DNA of 64,000 nucleotides, taken from Caldicellulosiruptor saccharolyticus DSM 8903 (GTDB lineage: Bacteria > Bacillota > Thermoanaerobacteria > Caldicellulosiruptorales > Caldicellulosiruptoraceae). Numbering within the stretch: the stretch's first letter is position 1; every line of letters begins with the position of its first letter. Positions 1-7,445 of this stretch are shown piece by piece. The notes beneath the pieces were generated by a model. It ran no database searches. It was not told where the DNA came from and saw only the letters and a program-made list of their open reading frames with translations. Location: the NCBI RefSeq assembly GCF_000016545.1, contig NC_009437.1, forward strand, positions 2,247,394-2,311,393, read 5' to 3'. Both the position numbers and the translations under genes were made by a program.

Positions 1-2
1 TG

Positions 3-86
3 GGGTCAACTGCTTTTGCAGCAGCTGCAGATGCATTAATTGGTTTTGGATTACCACCAAATGCAGATAAAAAGTACACAGCGTAG
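3..86 (+). CDS. C-terminal tail of an unidentified protein (partial)
   Basis: An open frame enters from the left edge and runs 27 codons to a TAG stop, ending in the residues GFGLPPNADKKYTA. The alanine-rich stretch before it looks like real protein, but I do not recognise a family. A further short frame (91-159, 22 codons) follows and may be a remnant. The setting, just upstream of a broken HTH gene in a block next to a tRNA junction, suggests mobile-element content. The fragment is too short to name and may not be coding. Confidence 0.25.
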   Translation, partial: GSTAFAAAADALIGFGLPPNADKKYTA

Positions 87-197
87 GATTATGGCAACTG
101 GTCGTGATGTGCGACTTGATTGTTTACTTGATTATGACCTTGAAAAAACTGCTATTTAGAATTAGGGGAAGTATCAATAGAAAAGCAATTATCGGAA

Positions 198-894
198 TTG
201 GAAAATAAAGTTTATGAGTATGTTAAAAACAACACTGCTGTAACCCCTAAAGAAATTGCTAAAAACACAGGATTAAAAGAAGGAAGTATAATAAGTGCTT
301 TACATCGATTAGTGGAAAAGGGATTAGTGATAAAAATATCGGGGTATTACTCACTGTCTGTTAATAGTAACTCTAAAAATAATAATACTGCAACAGTTGC
401 AACATCTGCAACACCTGCAACACTTGCAACAGTTGCAACAGATGATAAATCGTTGCAAGACGTTGCAGATAATTTGCAACGGTCTAAAAAAATAAGAATT
501 CGCAAGGCTTTGAGAGTAATAAAACAACCATCGTTGCAAATGTTGCAAGCGTTGCAAAAACAGAAGTTAATATAGCATATGCTAATAATGTCAAGTCGAT
601 TAATAAAAAAATAAAAAAATAGAAGTTGATAGAGCAAAAAACAAAATTGCAATTCACACAACCGAAAGACTTACAACTAAAGAATTAGATGAGTTATTAA
701 AACATCAAAAAATGCCATGTCTAAAATGCGGGAAAGAAGTGGCTTACGTAGCAGCAATCGATGGTTATTATTGCGACGCTTGTCAAGACATAATTACAGT
801 AGAAGTAAAACAATATGAACTCTATCCTGTATACAGGTACAAGACAGAGAAAAATTCTGAAGATAAAACCACCAACACAATGGCAGCTATTTAA
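198..894 (+). pseudogene. Helix-turn-helix plus zinc-ribbon protein broken by two frameshifts
   Basis: The first frame (198-575) begins with a winged-helix domain, about residues 1-55 (NKVYEYVKNNTAVTPKEIAK), then a Val/Ala/Thr-rich linker. The reading moves by -1 within the A7 run at 486-492, continuing as KNKNSQGFESNK and IVANVASVAKTEV. It moves by -1 again within 605-619 and continues as IEVDRAKNKIAIHTTERLTT into a zinc ribbon with CLKC and CDAC at 718-792. Two missing bases would restore about 232 residues. The shared Val-Ala linker pattern on both sides of the first shift supports one original gene. A DNA-binding accessory-element protein is an inference. The TTG at 198 has no clear ribosome site, and the frame is open back to about 144. 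Confidence 0.6.
387..560 (+). repeat. Array of TTGCAA motifs with 9-bp period
   Basis: The core TGCAA recurs at 389, 398, 407, 416, 425 and 434, exactly 9 bp apart. It appears again at 454, 464 (variant TGCAG) and 475, then at 535, 544 and 553, again 9 bp apart. GTTGCAAC is its own reverse complement, so many copies read on both strands. The array lies inside the linker of the broken HTH gene and encodes the repeated Val-Ala-Thr triplets. It may be simple coding repeat expansion or a set of protein-binding iterons. Confidence 0.7.
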
Positions 895-941
895 CAATTT
901 AAACAAAGCTCAAATTCTTCATTAGAAAGGAGATGTTTTTA

Positions 942-1118
942 ATGCCCAAGAAAGTTGTGATTGACCTTGAGGAACTGGAGAGATTTTTAGACTATATGAA
1001 TGACAAAGTTTATGAGGGTTTCAAAAAAGAAACAACAAAAGCAGTGAGAGAGTTTATTGAAGACATTAGAAAACGCAATATGCTTACAACTAACAAGAAA
1101 AACTTAAAACAAAATTAG
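942..1118 (+). CDS. Small charged hypothetical protein
   Basis: A 58-residue protein starting MPKKVVIDLEELERF, helical and rich in Lys and Glu. I chose the ATG at 942 because AAAGGAG at 926-932 lies nine bases before it; an upstream ATG at 933 is too close to that site. It follows the broken HTH/zinc-ribbon gene in the same direction and may belong to the same element. No family is recognised. The length, ribosome site and helical pattern make it plausible as a real small gene. Confidence 0.55.
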   Translation: MPKKVVIDLEELERFLDYMNDKVYEGFKKETTKAVREFIEDIRKRNMLTTNKKNLKQN

Positions 1119-1155
1119 TGGTCAAGAAATTAACTTTATAAGTTGAAAATATCTT

Positions 1156-1572
1156 TCATGCATTTTTTCGCTCTTTAATTCCAAGTTTTTCTTTCAAAGC
1201 TTGTTGCAAAACCTGCGAAAAATTAATATGTGCCTCTTCAGCTGCCCTGCTTAACCATCTTGGCAGTGTCACCGTTTTATTTACGCTTTTGTTAGCCATC
1301 TCTTCCCTAACAGGTGGCATATAAGCGATGATTGGAACTACAAAAGCACCTTTTGAAACATTCAATTTTTCTGGTGGTGTAGGTTCAGGAATTTCTTCTC
1401 CATCTTCTTCTAAGCCAAAGATATGTAGCTCCAAAGCTTCTTTTGCCATGTATAAAGCTTCTTCAAGATTTTTACCTTCTGTTATACAACCGGGTAAGTC
1501 TGGAAATGTAACAACATAACCTTCTTTTTCTGCCGGTTCAAATATAGCTGGGAAAATATACTTATCTTTCAT
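1156..1572 (-). CDS. hicB: HicB-family antitoxin
   Basis: A 138-residue HicB protein. The N-terminal half has the degenerate RNase-H-like HicB fold (YIFPAIFEP, VTFPDLPGCITEG, then a helix EEALYMAKEALELH). The C-terminal half reads KTVTLPRWLSRAAEEAHINF and looks like a ribbon-helix-helix DNA-binding segment. Such proteins block the HicA mRNA-cleaving toxin and repress their own operon. The ATG at 1572 follows GGAAGGA closely; the longer reading to 1593 has no such site. Its toxin partner upstream (1595-1777) is frameshifted. It is the same length as the second HicB at 5650-6066 and clearly its paralogue. Confidence 0.88.
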   Translation of the reverse strand: MKDKYIFPAIFEPAEKEGYVVTFPDLPGCITEGKNLEEALYMAKEALELHIFGLEEDGEEIPEPTPPEKLNVSKGAFVVPIIAYMPPVREEMANKSVNKTVTLPRWLSRAAEEAHINFSQVLQQALKEKLGIKERKNA

Positions 1573-1594
1573 TGTTCCTTCCCTCTTGTTCAAT

Positions 1595-1777
1595 TTATTT
1601 TAATCCTGCCTGCTTGAGAATGTTATTGAGTGTTTTTGGGTCAAGGTCTTTATTATGAAATGGAACTGTTACTAATCCTTTTTTCACAGGATGTCTAAAT
1701 TGTTTATGTGAACCTCTCTACCTTACTTCATACCAGCCATCTTCTTTAAGTATTTTTATCAATTCTTTTGGTTTCAA
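1595..1777 (-). pseudogene. hicA: HicA-family toxin, frameshifted
   Basis: Translated on the minus strand this region gives a short HicA protein in two frames: KPKELIKILKEDGWYEVR, then RGSHKQFRHPVKKGLVTVPF and a tail ending ILKQAGLK. Compared with the intact HicA at 5435-5644, one codon between the two parts is reduced to a single T (near 1719-1721), a net loss of two bases that puts a TAG in frame. The conserved HicA histidine (GSH) lies after the break, so no working toxin is expected. A TTG start at 1777 sits six bases after GGTGGAG. The antitoxin downstream is intact, so this locus is a HicB orphan. Confidence 0.8.
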
Positions 1778-1801
1778 TACATCTCCACCTCATAAAAATT
1801 A

Positions 1802-1833
1802 TTTTAACACGTGTCAATAACACGTGTCAATAA
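1802..1833 (-). promoter_or_regulatory. hicAB promoter with duplicated ACACGTGT operator
   Basis: On the minus strand TTGACA (1825-1830) and TTAAAA (1802-1807) are 17 bp apart. The palindrome ACACGTGT occurs twice, 13 bp apart, once over the -35 edge and once in the spacer by the -10. The same layout occurs before the second hicAB locus (5385-5413), which supports an operator for the HicB ribbon-helix-helix domain. Confidence 0.7.
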
Positions 1834-2260
1834 TATTTGCCATGAATAATCTTTGAGTATAGCCCCCCCACCTTGGCAGAGAACAAAGCCACTGGGAACC
1901 GGCGGGCCCAGCTCCAAAAACCTGCACCTTACACGCACACGAGCGGGGTTAAAAATTTCTAAAAACAAGCAAAATTTTGTATTTTGATTCAAAAAGTCAA
2001 AAATATTTTTAAAATGGTCTAAAAACAAGTAAATTAGCATCTGCCATCATTCCCATTTCTACTGTTGTTTATAAGCACATCAAAATGGCAAGGTGGTATT
2101 TATTATTCCCCTATCTCATTCTGCACGTTGTAGAGGCTTTAAAAGCGCTTTGAAAAGGTTGTCAAGCATGACAAAGACAAAATTTAGCGTGACAGGTTGA
2201 TAATTAAGCAGAGCTGATTTTGACCGCAGCGGTCAACAAATGCAACAAGCTTAATAACCA
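1834..2260. other. Non-coding stretch with a GC-rich island
   Basis: I see no convincing gene here. A GC-rich island at 1862-1951 stands out from the AT-rich surroundings. On the + strand AGCCCC (1861-1866) could pair with GGGGTT (1945-1950), enclosing a CTGGG/CCCAG hairpin (1892-1911), so a small structured RNA or remnant is possible. Near 2221 the sequence GACCGCAGCGGTC is an inverted repeat of 6-bp arms. The rest looks like ordinary AT-rich spacer up to the IS21 target duplication at 2261. Confidence 0.35.
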
Positions 2261-2331
2261 GCGAGTGTTATTGTCAATACCTTTTCCCCACTTTTGATAA
2301 TATTTTTTCCCCACCTGTTTTCAAAAAAAAT

Positions 2332-3123
2332 TTAATTATCATTATTTAACTGATTTGAGTCATTCTTGGAATCATATGTTAAAGCTTTTATAGCACCCTC
2401 CCTTTGCTTCATCCTATAACTTTCACCTTTGATAACTACAAAATGACAGTGATGTACAAATCTATCTAAAATCGCTGTCGCTAAAACTGGATCATAAAAT
2501 ATCCTCGGCCACTCTTCAAATACTTTGTTTGTGGTTATTATTATCGATCCTCTCTCATACCTCTTTGATATTATCTCATAAAAATCATCTACACTGCTTT
2601 GATTAAATTTCCTTAAGCCCAGCTCATCTATTATTAACAAATCCACATTAACATAGTTTTTTAGCTTTTGTTGATACGAATTATCCGCTCTTGAAATATA
2701 CAACTCTTCTAACATCTCATTTGCTGTGGTAAACAAAACTCTATATCCAAGTGCTACAGCTTTAAGTCCTATCGCTATTGCAAGATGTGTCTTCCCTGTC
2801 CCTGGTGGTCCTATGAAGGCCACATTCTCCCTTTTTCGGACAAATTCACAGGTCGCCAAATTGTATATAAACCTTTTATTAATTGAAGGCTGATAATTAA
2901 AATTGTATTCTTCTAACGTCTTGTGCCATGGAAACTTCGCTTTGCTTATCCTCTTTTGATTACTGTTTATTCTCCTGTTACTCACTTCATCATTTATCAA
3001 TATCTCAAAAAACTCTTGATATGAAAAGTTATTCTTAATAGCTTCCTCTACTCTTAAATCAAAACTTTTTATTATCCCGGATAATTTCAAATCCTTTAAC
3101 TTCCCCAACAAAAGATCATTCAT
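2332..3123 (-). CDS. istB: IstB helper ATPase of the IS21-family element
   Basis: A 263-residue AAA+ ATPase that in IS21 elements helps the IstA transposase choose and capture target DNA. Walker A is GPPGTGKT (about residues 105-112) and Walker B is LLIIDELG (about 162-169), followed by a sensor region ending SIIITTNK. The start overlaps the istA stop by four bases (ATGA), the usual translational coupling of this family. Length is normal for IstB and no key motif is missing. The last codons lie just inside the left end of the element. Confidence 0.95.
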   Translation of the reverse strand: MNDLLLGKLKDLKLSGIIKSFDLRVEEAIKNNFSYQEFFEILINDEVSNRRINSNQKRISKAKFPWHKTLEEYNFNYQPSINKRFIYNLATCEFVRKRENVAFIGPPGTGKTHLAIAIGLKAVALGYRVLFTTANEMLEELYISRADNSYQQKLKNYVNVDLLIIDELGLRKFNQSSVDDFYEIISKRYERGSIIITTNKVFEEWPRIFYDPVLATAILDRFVHHCHFVVIKGESYRMKQREGAIKALTYDSKNDSNQLNNDN

Positions 3124-4613
3124 CTTTGCAATTCTCCTATCTCAAGCAATTTGTCATATTCCCTGATATCCCTGTAAAGCTCTGTTCTTTCCTCATTAAT
3201 ATAGCTCTCATCTTCATACTCAGGTAAATCGCTTATCCCTTTTTCACATATATTCTTCACAAGCTTGTAACTCAATCCTCTGAATTTTAAAGCCCTCTTA
3301 CACGCATTGTCTACCATCTTTGATCCATATCTTTCTTTTAATGCTATTATCCCACTTATGCTTCTGTAGTCATACTTCTTAAATCCTTCTTGCTCGGTAA
3401 ATTCTTCAAAAAACTTCAACGCCCACTCCCCAATTTCTGCCATTTGCTCCCTCTGTCTTGACATTATATCCTCAATTGTTATATTCTTAGACGAGGGATA
3501 GTGTTCTTTGTTGGTTACGTATTTGCCCTTCTCATTGTTTTTGACAATCTGATGAAGGGCTATTTCTTTACCCTCAAAGAACACCCTCAAAAAACTGCCA
3601 ATCTCAACTACCTCTACTTCACCTCCTGCATACTCATATGGCACTGAATAATAGTTCCCTTTGTATATGAGATGACAGTTAGTAGCTACTTTATGAATTG
3701 AACTTCTTGATATGTAATATTCCTCAACAGGAAGAGCTATTAACTTCTCTTTCTCTTCTGAGATGAAAACTTCTTTGGGAACTTTCTTGGTTGTGCCATG
3801 TACTCTCACATTTGCTACATTGTCAAGCCAGTTTTTTAAATACTCCCTCGCCTCATCAATATCCTTAAATTCTTCCCCAGAAAAACAATTTTGCTTAACA
3901 TACTTAATTGCTGATTCTACTTTGCCTTTATCAGTCGGTGTGTATACCCTACATGGCTGAGGTAAAAATCCATAGTGGCTTGCAAAACTTGCATAATCTT
4001 TTTGTATTTGCGCCTCATAAAAATCAACATTCAATACACCTGCTTTTAAGTTGTCTATCTTTACAACTTCTACTACCCCACCAAAATACTTAAATGCGTT
4101 CTTATGACACTGTATAAATGTTTCAACTGTCTGCTCAAATACTATCTCTGCATACATATATCTTGAATAACTTAAAACCATTGTAAATACCCATGCTTTT
4201 TTGAATTTGCCATCAACTTTTATCTTGCCTATATATCCAAAATCAACTTGAGCTTCTTCTGCAGGCAGTGTTGTTAAAACCATGTACACCTTTGAATTTG
4301 CTATCTTTTGTTTTACCTTTTGGACATATCTTCTTACATTCGAGTAGCTTCCTTCAAAACCAAATTCCGCTTTCAAGTCTTGATGTATTTTCTTTGCTGA
4401 AAGTCCTTTATTAACCTTTACCTCAATGAACTCCCTGTAATTATCTAATACAGAACCTTTTGATTTTCTCTCGACTTCTCCTTTCTGTTCAATGTCATGG
4501 ATTACTTTTCTAACAGTTTTTCTATCCACGTCTAACAATCTTGCTATTTGACTTTTGTTGTATCCCCGTTTGAAAAGTGTGTAGATTGTTGTGTGCATTG
4601 CAACCCCCAACAT
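3120..4613 (-). CDS. istA: IstA transposase of the IS21-family element
   Basis: A 497-residue transposase. The N-terminus has a helix-turn-helix (FKRGYNKSQIARLLDVDRKT). The DDE catalytic core shows the first Asp in AQVDFGYIG, the second in VKIDNLKAG and the Glu in GKVESAIKYVK; a Mu-transposase-like C-terminal domain follows. It recognises the IS ends and cuts and joins DNA together with IstB. The start shown is the upstream ATG; an ATG five codons later, behind a G-rich site, is also possible. Full length with no disruption seen. Confidence 0.95.
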   Translation of the reverse strand: MLGVAMHTTIYTLFKRGYNKSQIARLLDVDRKTVRKVIHDIEQKGEVERKSKGSVLDNYREFIEVKVNKGLSAKKIHQDLKAEFGFEGSYSNVRRYVQKVKQKIANSKVYMVLTTLPAEEAQVDFGYIGKIKVDGKFKKAWVFTMVLSYSRYMYAEIVFEQTVETFIQCHKNAFKYFGGVVEVVKIDNLKAGVLNVDFYEAQIQKDYASFASHYGFLPQPCRVYTPTDKGKVESAIKYVKQNCFSGEEFKDIDEAREYLKNWLDNVANVRVHGTTKKVPKEVFISEEKEKLIALPVEEYYISRSSIHKVATNCHLIYKGNYYSVPYEYAGGEVEVVEIGSFLRVFFEGKEIALHQIVKNNEKGKYVTNKEHYPSSKNITIEDIMSRQREQMAEIGEWALKFFEEFTEQEGFKKYDYRSISGIIALKERYGSKMVDNACKRALKFRGLSYKLVKNICEKGISDLPEYEDESYINEERTELYRDIREYDKLLEIGELQR

Positions 4614-4745
4614 TTTCTTGTTATCTTCTCCTTCTGTAGTTTTCCCATACTTTCCATTCTACACTACAGAAGGCTTCTTTTTAAGTGGCAGGTGGGGAAT
4701 TTTTAGTGTCATTTCTGATGATTTTATTTTATCATTAACAGCGAG

Positions 4746-5384
4746 AAAAGATTAACAGGTTAACAGTTTTAAACTGTCAAGAAGTGTCAAATTGTTTTAT
4801 AAACGCTGTCTTGTGTTAAGAAATGTTAAGATAAGCTACAGCTTTGATCTCTCTTTAAAGCTTATCAACCTTGGCACATCTCAAAATGGCAGTTATTCAA
4901 GTTTAACAGTCGATGAAATTCGTTGTCTGTTTTCTGCCAAGCCGACGAAATTGGTATGCTTGGACATGCTAACAAATGCTAACCTTTGGAGAACACTCTA
5001 CAAAGGGTATTCTGAGTTTGAACATCCTAAATACAGGACGTCGAAATTCACGACACCCTATAAACTATCCGGAGATTTCGGAGTCCCTAAAAAAAGAGCA
5101 ACATAAAACTTACAATTTTGCAGTCCATTAAATGGTGACTTCCTAACTTAGAAAGCTACTTTAAAAGGGCAAGGTATTACGAATCTCTGCAGCTTTTCAA
5201 TCAGAACCAGCACGCTGGGTTTTGAATATGCGGTCGCAAGTTTTTAATGTTTTTTGGAGCTTGTCTGTTTTTTTCAGGCTTGAGTTTGAACTCCAGAATT
5301 TTGAGCAAAAAGCTACTTAGTAAAACTTAAGGTTTATTAAAGTTTTGAACTTGAGAAAACTTGAGGGTTAAGATAAATAAAATA
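4746..5384. other. Intergenic stretch with no convincing gene
   Basis: An open frame of 104 codons exists on the + strand (4792-5106) but has no ribosome site, no family signature and an odd composition, so I do not call it a gene. No RNA gene or repeat stands out. The stretch lies between the IS21 target duplication and the second hicAB promoter and may be old element DNA. Confidence 0.4.
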
Positions 5385-5413
5385 TTGACACGTATTAAAA
5401 TACGTATTAGAAT
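5385..5413 (+). promoter_or_regulatory. hicAB promoter with direct-repeat operator
   Basis: TTGACA (5385-5390) and TAGAAT (5408-5413) are 17 bp apart. Within the spacer and -10 the sequence ACGTATTA occurs twice, 12 bp apart. This matches the layout of the other hicAB promoter (1802-1833), where the repeat is ACACGTGT. It is probably bound by the HicB C-terminal domain. Confidence 0.7.
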
Positions 5414-5434
5414 AATGCTGAAAGGATGAGTTGA

Positions 5435-5644
5435 ATGAAAGCTTATTCTTCACGAGAGATTATAAAAATACTAACAGCTGACGGATGGTATTTAGAAGCG
5501 GTTAGAGGTGACCACTACCAATTTAAACATCCAAGCAAAAAAGGTAAAGTTACAGTACCTCACCTTAAGAAGAATTTGCCTAAAAGAACAATTAAAAGCA
5601 TTTTAAGCCAAGCTGGGATTAAAATAGAAGATATTGAGGAGTGA
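5435..5644 (+). CDS. hicA: HicA-family mRNA interferase toxin
   Basis: A 69-residue HicA toxin with the double-stranded-RNA-binding-like fold. It starts MKAYSSREIIKILTADGWYL and carries the catalytic-type histidine in RGDHYQFKHP, then VTVPHLKKNLPKRTI. Proteins of this family cut mRNA and stop translation when free of HicB. The ATG at 5435 follows AAAGGATG. The downstream hicB follows at once, its ATG 5 bp past the hicA stop, so toxin and antitoxin are co-expressed. Unlike the hicA at 1595-1777, this copy is intact. Confidence 0.9.
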   Translation: MKAYSSREIIKILTADGWYLEAVRGDHYQFKHPSKKGKVTVPHLKKNLPKRTIKSILSQAGIKIEDIEE

Positions 5645-5649
5645 AAAAA

Positions 5650-6066
5650 ATGAAAAAAGAAAGATATGTTTTCCCTGCCATTTTTACTTTCGATGATGAC
5701 GGCATAACAATTGAATTTCCAGACCTGCCCGGCTGTATTTCATGTGCTGATACTTTGGATGAAGCAGTAAAAAATGCAAAAGAAGTATTAGGGCTGTATC
5801 TTTGGAGCATGGAAAAAGACAATGAACAAATACCAGAGCCAACGCCTGTAAACAACTTAAAACTTGAACAAAATCAAATACCAATGTTGATTGAAGTATG
5901 GATGCCTCTTGTACGACATGAGATGGACAACAAGGCAGTAAAAAAGACTTTGACAATTCCCCAGTGGTTGAATATGTTAGCTGAAAAACATAACATAAAC
6001 TTTTCGCAAGTACTCCAAGAGGCACTAAAAGACAAATTAGGAATAAAAGACTACAAACACAATTAA
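5650..6066 (+). CDS. hicB: HicB-family antitoxin
   Basis: A 138-residue antitoxin with the HicB N-terminal fold (YVFPAIFTFDDDG, IEFPDLPGCIS, DEAVKNAKEVLGLYL) and a C-terminal ribbon-helix-helix (KKTLTIPQWLNMLAEKHNIN). I chose the ATG at 5650 because GAGGAG lies eight bases upstream; a GTG at 5641 overlaps the end of hicA. It neutralises the HicA made from the gene just before it and probably represses the promoter at 5385-5413. It is a paralogue of the HicB at 1156-1572, with identical length and the shared motif INFSQVLQ.ALK.KLGIK. Confidence 0.9.
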   Translation: MKKERYVFPAIFTFDDDGITIEFPDLPGCISCADTLDEAVKNAKEVLGLYLWSMEKDNEQIPEPTPVNNLKLEQNQIPMLIEVWMPLVRHEMDNKAVKKTLTIPQWLNMLAEKHNINFSQVLQEALKDKLGIKDYKHN

Positions 6067-6213
6067 AATTTTTCTACAGCTACTACAGCTACACTACAGC
6101 TACCGAAATAAAAAAATGTGTTTTTTATTGAGTTGGAATAAATTTTCAAAGTCTTGTAATTAAGATGTATCAAGCTGTTTGTAGTTTGTTAAAGTTTGTA
6201 AAAAGGTATCTCA

Positions 6214-6263
6214 GCGATTTCGTAATTGACTGGTCGGGGGTTCGTATCCCCCATGGAGCTCCA
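6214..6263 (+). other. 3' half of a tRNA-Thr(CGT) gene; probable attachment-site junction
   Basis: The spacing is that of a tRNA from the anticodon loop onward. There is a loop TTCGTAA (6219-6225, anticodon CGT), a 3' anticodon strand TTGAC, a five-base variable loop and a T stem GGGGG/CCCCC around TTCGTAT (6236-6252). An acceptor strand ATGGAGC, discriminator T and CCA (6261-6263) complete it. The sequence 5' of the loop (GCGAT) does not pair with TTGAC and no 5' acceptor GCTCCAT is found upstream. So only the 3' half remains, as left at one end of an element integrated in a tRNA gene. The intact tRNA would lie beyond the left edge. tRNA-Thr is inferred from the anticodon. Confidence 0.75.
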
Positions 6264-6281
6264 TGGTCTATCAAGATAAAT

Positions 6282-6327
6282 AAAAAACTGTCAGGTTTAA
6301 CCAGAAAAACCTGACAGTTATTTTTTT
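6282..6327. terminator. Strong bidirectional terminator hairpin
   Basis: AACTGTCAGGTTT (6286-6298) pairs fully with AAACCTGACAGTT (6307-6319), with T-runs on both sides. It ends transcription of the minus-strand gene 6318-6713, whose stop codon it overlaps, and would also stop reading from the left. Confidence 0.85.
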
Positions 6328-6713
6328 AAGGAATTTAAAGCCACTAAAATGCAGGCATTGTAAATGGGAATTAGACTGAGTTCTTTGCACATATCAATAA
6401 GCTTAATACTTTCTGCGCCTGGCTGAAACCAGATATATTTAACTCCTAAGGCTGCTGCTTCTTTTACGTATTTCTCGCCTTTGTCTGGTGAGACAATCAT
6501 ACTCACACACTCAATATTGTCAGATACTTCTTCCAGACTTTTATAAACCTTGTGACCTTCAATCTCGTTATAAAATGGGTTTACGGCAAACACATTGTAA
6601 CCTCTTTCCATCAATCTTTTGAACACCAAGTAGCCATATTTTTCCTTCCTTGGGGTTGCACCAACAACCGCCCAATTTTTAAGTTTTAGTGCATTCTCAA
6701 TTACCTGTTCCAT
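6318..6713 (-). CDS. CoA-binding protein, YccU type
   Basis: A 131-residue Rossmann-fold protein of the CoA-binding family related to the N-terminal domain of succinyl-CoA synthetase alpha. Visible motifs are WAVVGATPRKEKYGYLV near the N-terminus, VFAVNPF, and IWFQPGAES in the middle. These small proteins bind nucleotides or CoA; their physiological role is not settled. The gene is the last of a minus-strand run and is followed directly by a terminator hairpin. Length is typical. Confidence 0.85.
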   Translation of the reverse strand: MEQVIENALKLKNWAVVGATPRKEKYGYLVFKRLMERGYNVFAVNPFYNEIEGHKVYKSLEEVSDNIECVSMIVSPDKGEKYVKEAAALGVKYIWFQPGAESIKLIDMCKELSLIPIYNACILVALNSLKK

Positions 6714-6724
6714 TTTTCAAATCC

Positions 6725-7369
6725 TCATTTCCTACTCATAATAAAGTTATAAACTATATCTAAACGTGTATCATCAAATTCAAAGGTATCCTTGCCAATT
6801 GAAATCAGTAGTTTATTCCCCACAACATTCATTCTTAAATCTTCGCCATATTTGTCTTTGTACATCCTTTTCAAGCTTATCATAAACTGTTTTACATTTT
6901 CTTTTCTGTATTCAAACAAAAATTCATCCACCGCATCTACAATGTCATATTCTTTTACCACAACAGGATCGCGTAAAACCCCTTCACCCTTAATTTCAAT
7001 AGAATTAGACCTTCTATCAACTATAATCTTAAACTCGTTCGCCTTTGTTTCGAACATAAGTTCCTTAAAACTTTCAGAAACATTGTAAGTAATCACAGAG
7101 AAAAATCTATCCGAAGGATATATTATCCGGGAAATATCTACACAAGCTTCAATAATATTATCAATCAAATATCCGTCCATTTTTTCTACTAAAGCTGCAT
7201 CCTTGAATTTTGTTGCAAATTCATTATAATCTTTATAGGGAATAACAGTGTATTTATCTTTTTCAAGCTCTTTTAAATCATCTACGAAAAAGTAAGCAAA
7301 ACCTGCATTCCCATTTTCGATGTCATATTCCTCAAAGGAGTAGCCCATTACAACAACGTACCTTTTCAT
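6725..7369 (-). CDS. Hypothetical protein
   Basis: A 214-residue soluble protein that I do not recognise. It starts MKRYVVVMGYSFEEYD; I chose this ATG because GGAGGGGAGAG lies just before it, while the upstream start at 7396 has none. It has no signal peptide or membrane segment, and alternating beta and helix stretches (FKIIVDRRSNSIEIKGEG, LRMNVVGNKLLISIG). The stop is 11 bases before the start of the CoA-binding gene, so the two are probably co-transcribed. Confidence 0.65.
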   Translation of the reverse strand: MKRYVVVMGYSFEEYDIENGNAGFAYFFVDDLKELEKDKYTVIPYKDYNEFATKFKDAALVEKMDGYLIDNIIEACVDISRIIYPSDRFFSVITYNVSESFKELMFETKANEFKIIVDRRSNSIEIKGEGVLRDPVVVKEYDIVDAVDEFLFEYRKENVKQFMISLKRMYKDKYGEDLRMNVVGNKLLISIGKDTFEFDDTRLDIVYNFIMSRK

Positions 7370-7445
7370 GGCTCTCCCCTCCAATCTAAAAAACATTTCT
7401 TATATATTATATACCACTCAAACGCTCATTTGTATTAAAAATTTT

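Larger units (their letters stand above)
2266..4740 (-). mobile_element. IS21-family insertion sequence with 5-bp target duplication
   Basis: A complete two-gene element of 2,475 bp carrying istA and istB on the minus strand. The ends begin TGTTATTG (left, 2266) and TGTTAATG (right, reading inward from 4740). Immediately outside lie direct repeats GCGAG at 2261-2265 and 4741-4745, which fit a target duplication. Internal repeats of the type TTCCCCAC (two on the left near 2283 and 2306, one on the right near 4690, complement CAGGTGGGGAA) fit the multiple transposase-binding sites known at IS21 ends. Both genes are open, so the copy may be active or recently active. Confidence 0.9.

Noticed and set aside
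1804..2040. 78-codon open frame on the - strand through the GC-rich island
   Set aside because: Runs across the hicAB promoter and the island, has no ribosome site and no protein-like pattern.
2221..2240. GACCGCAGCGGTC inverted repeat as an operator
   Set aside because: No gene start or promoter lies next to it; left as a note only.
4792..5106. 104-codon open frame on the + strand
   Set aside because: No ribosome site, no family pattern and odd composition next to an IS; judged chance.
6080..6106. CTACAGCTA-type short repeats after hicB
   Set aside because: Only three irregular units; too short to call a repeat array or CRISPR.
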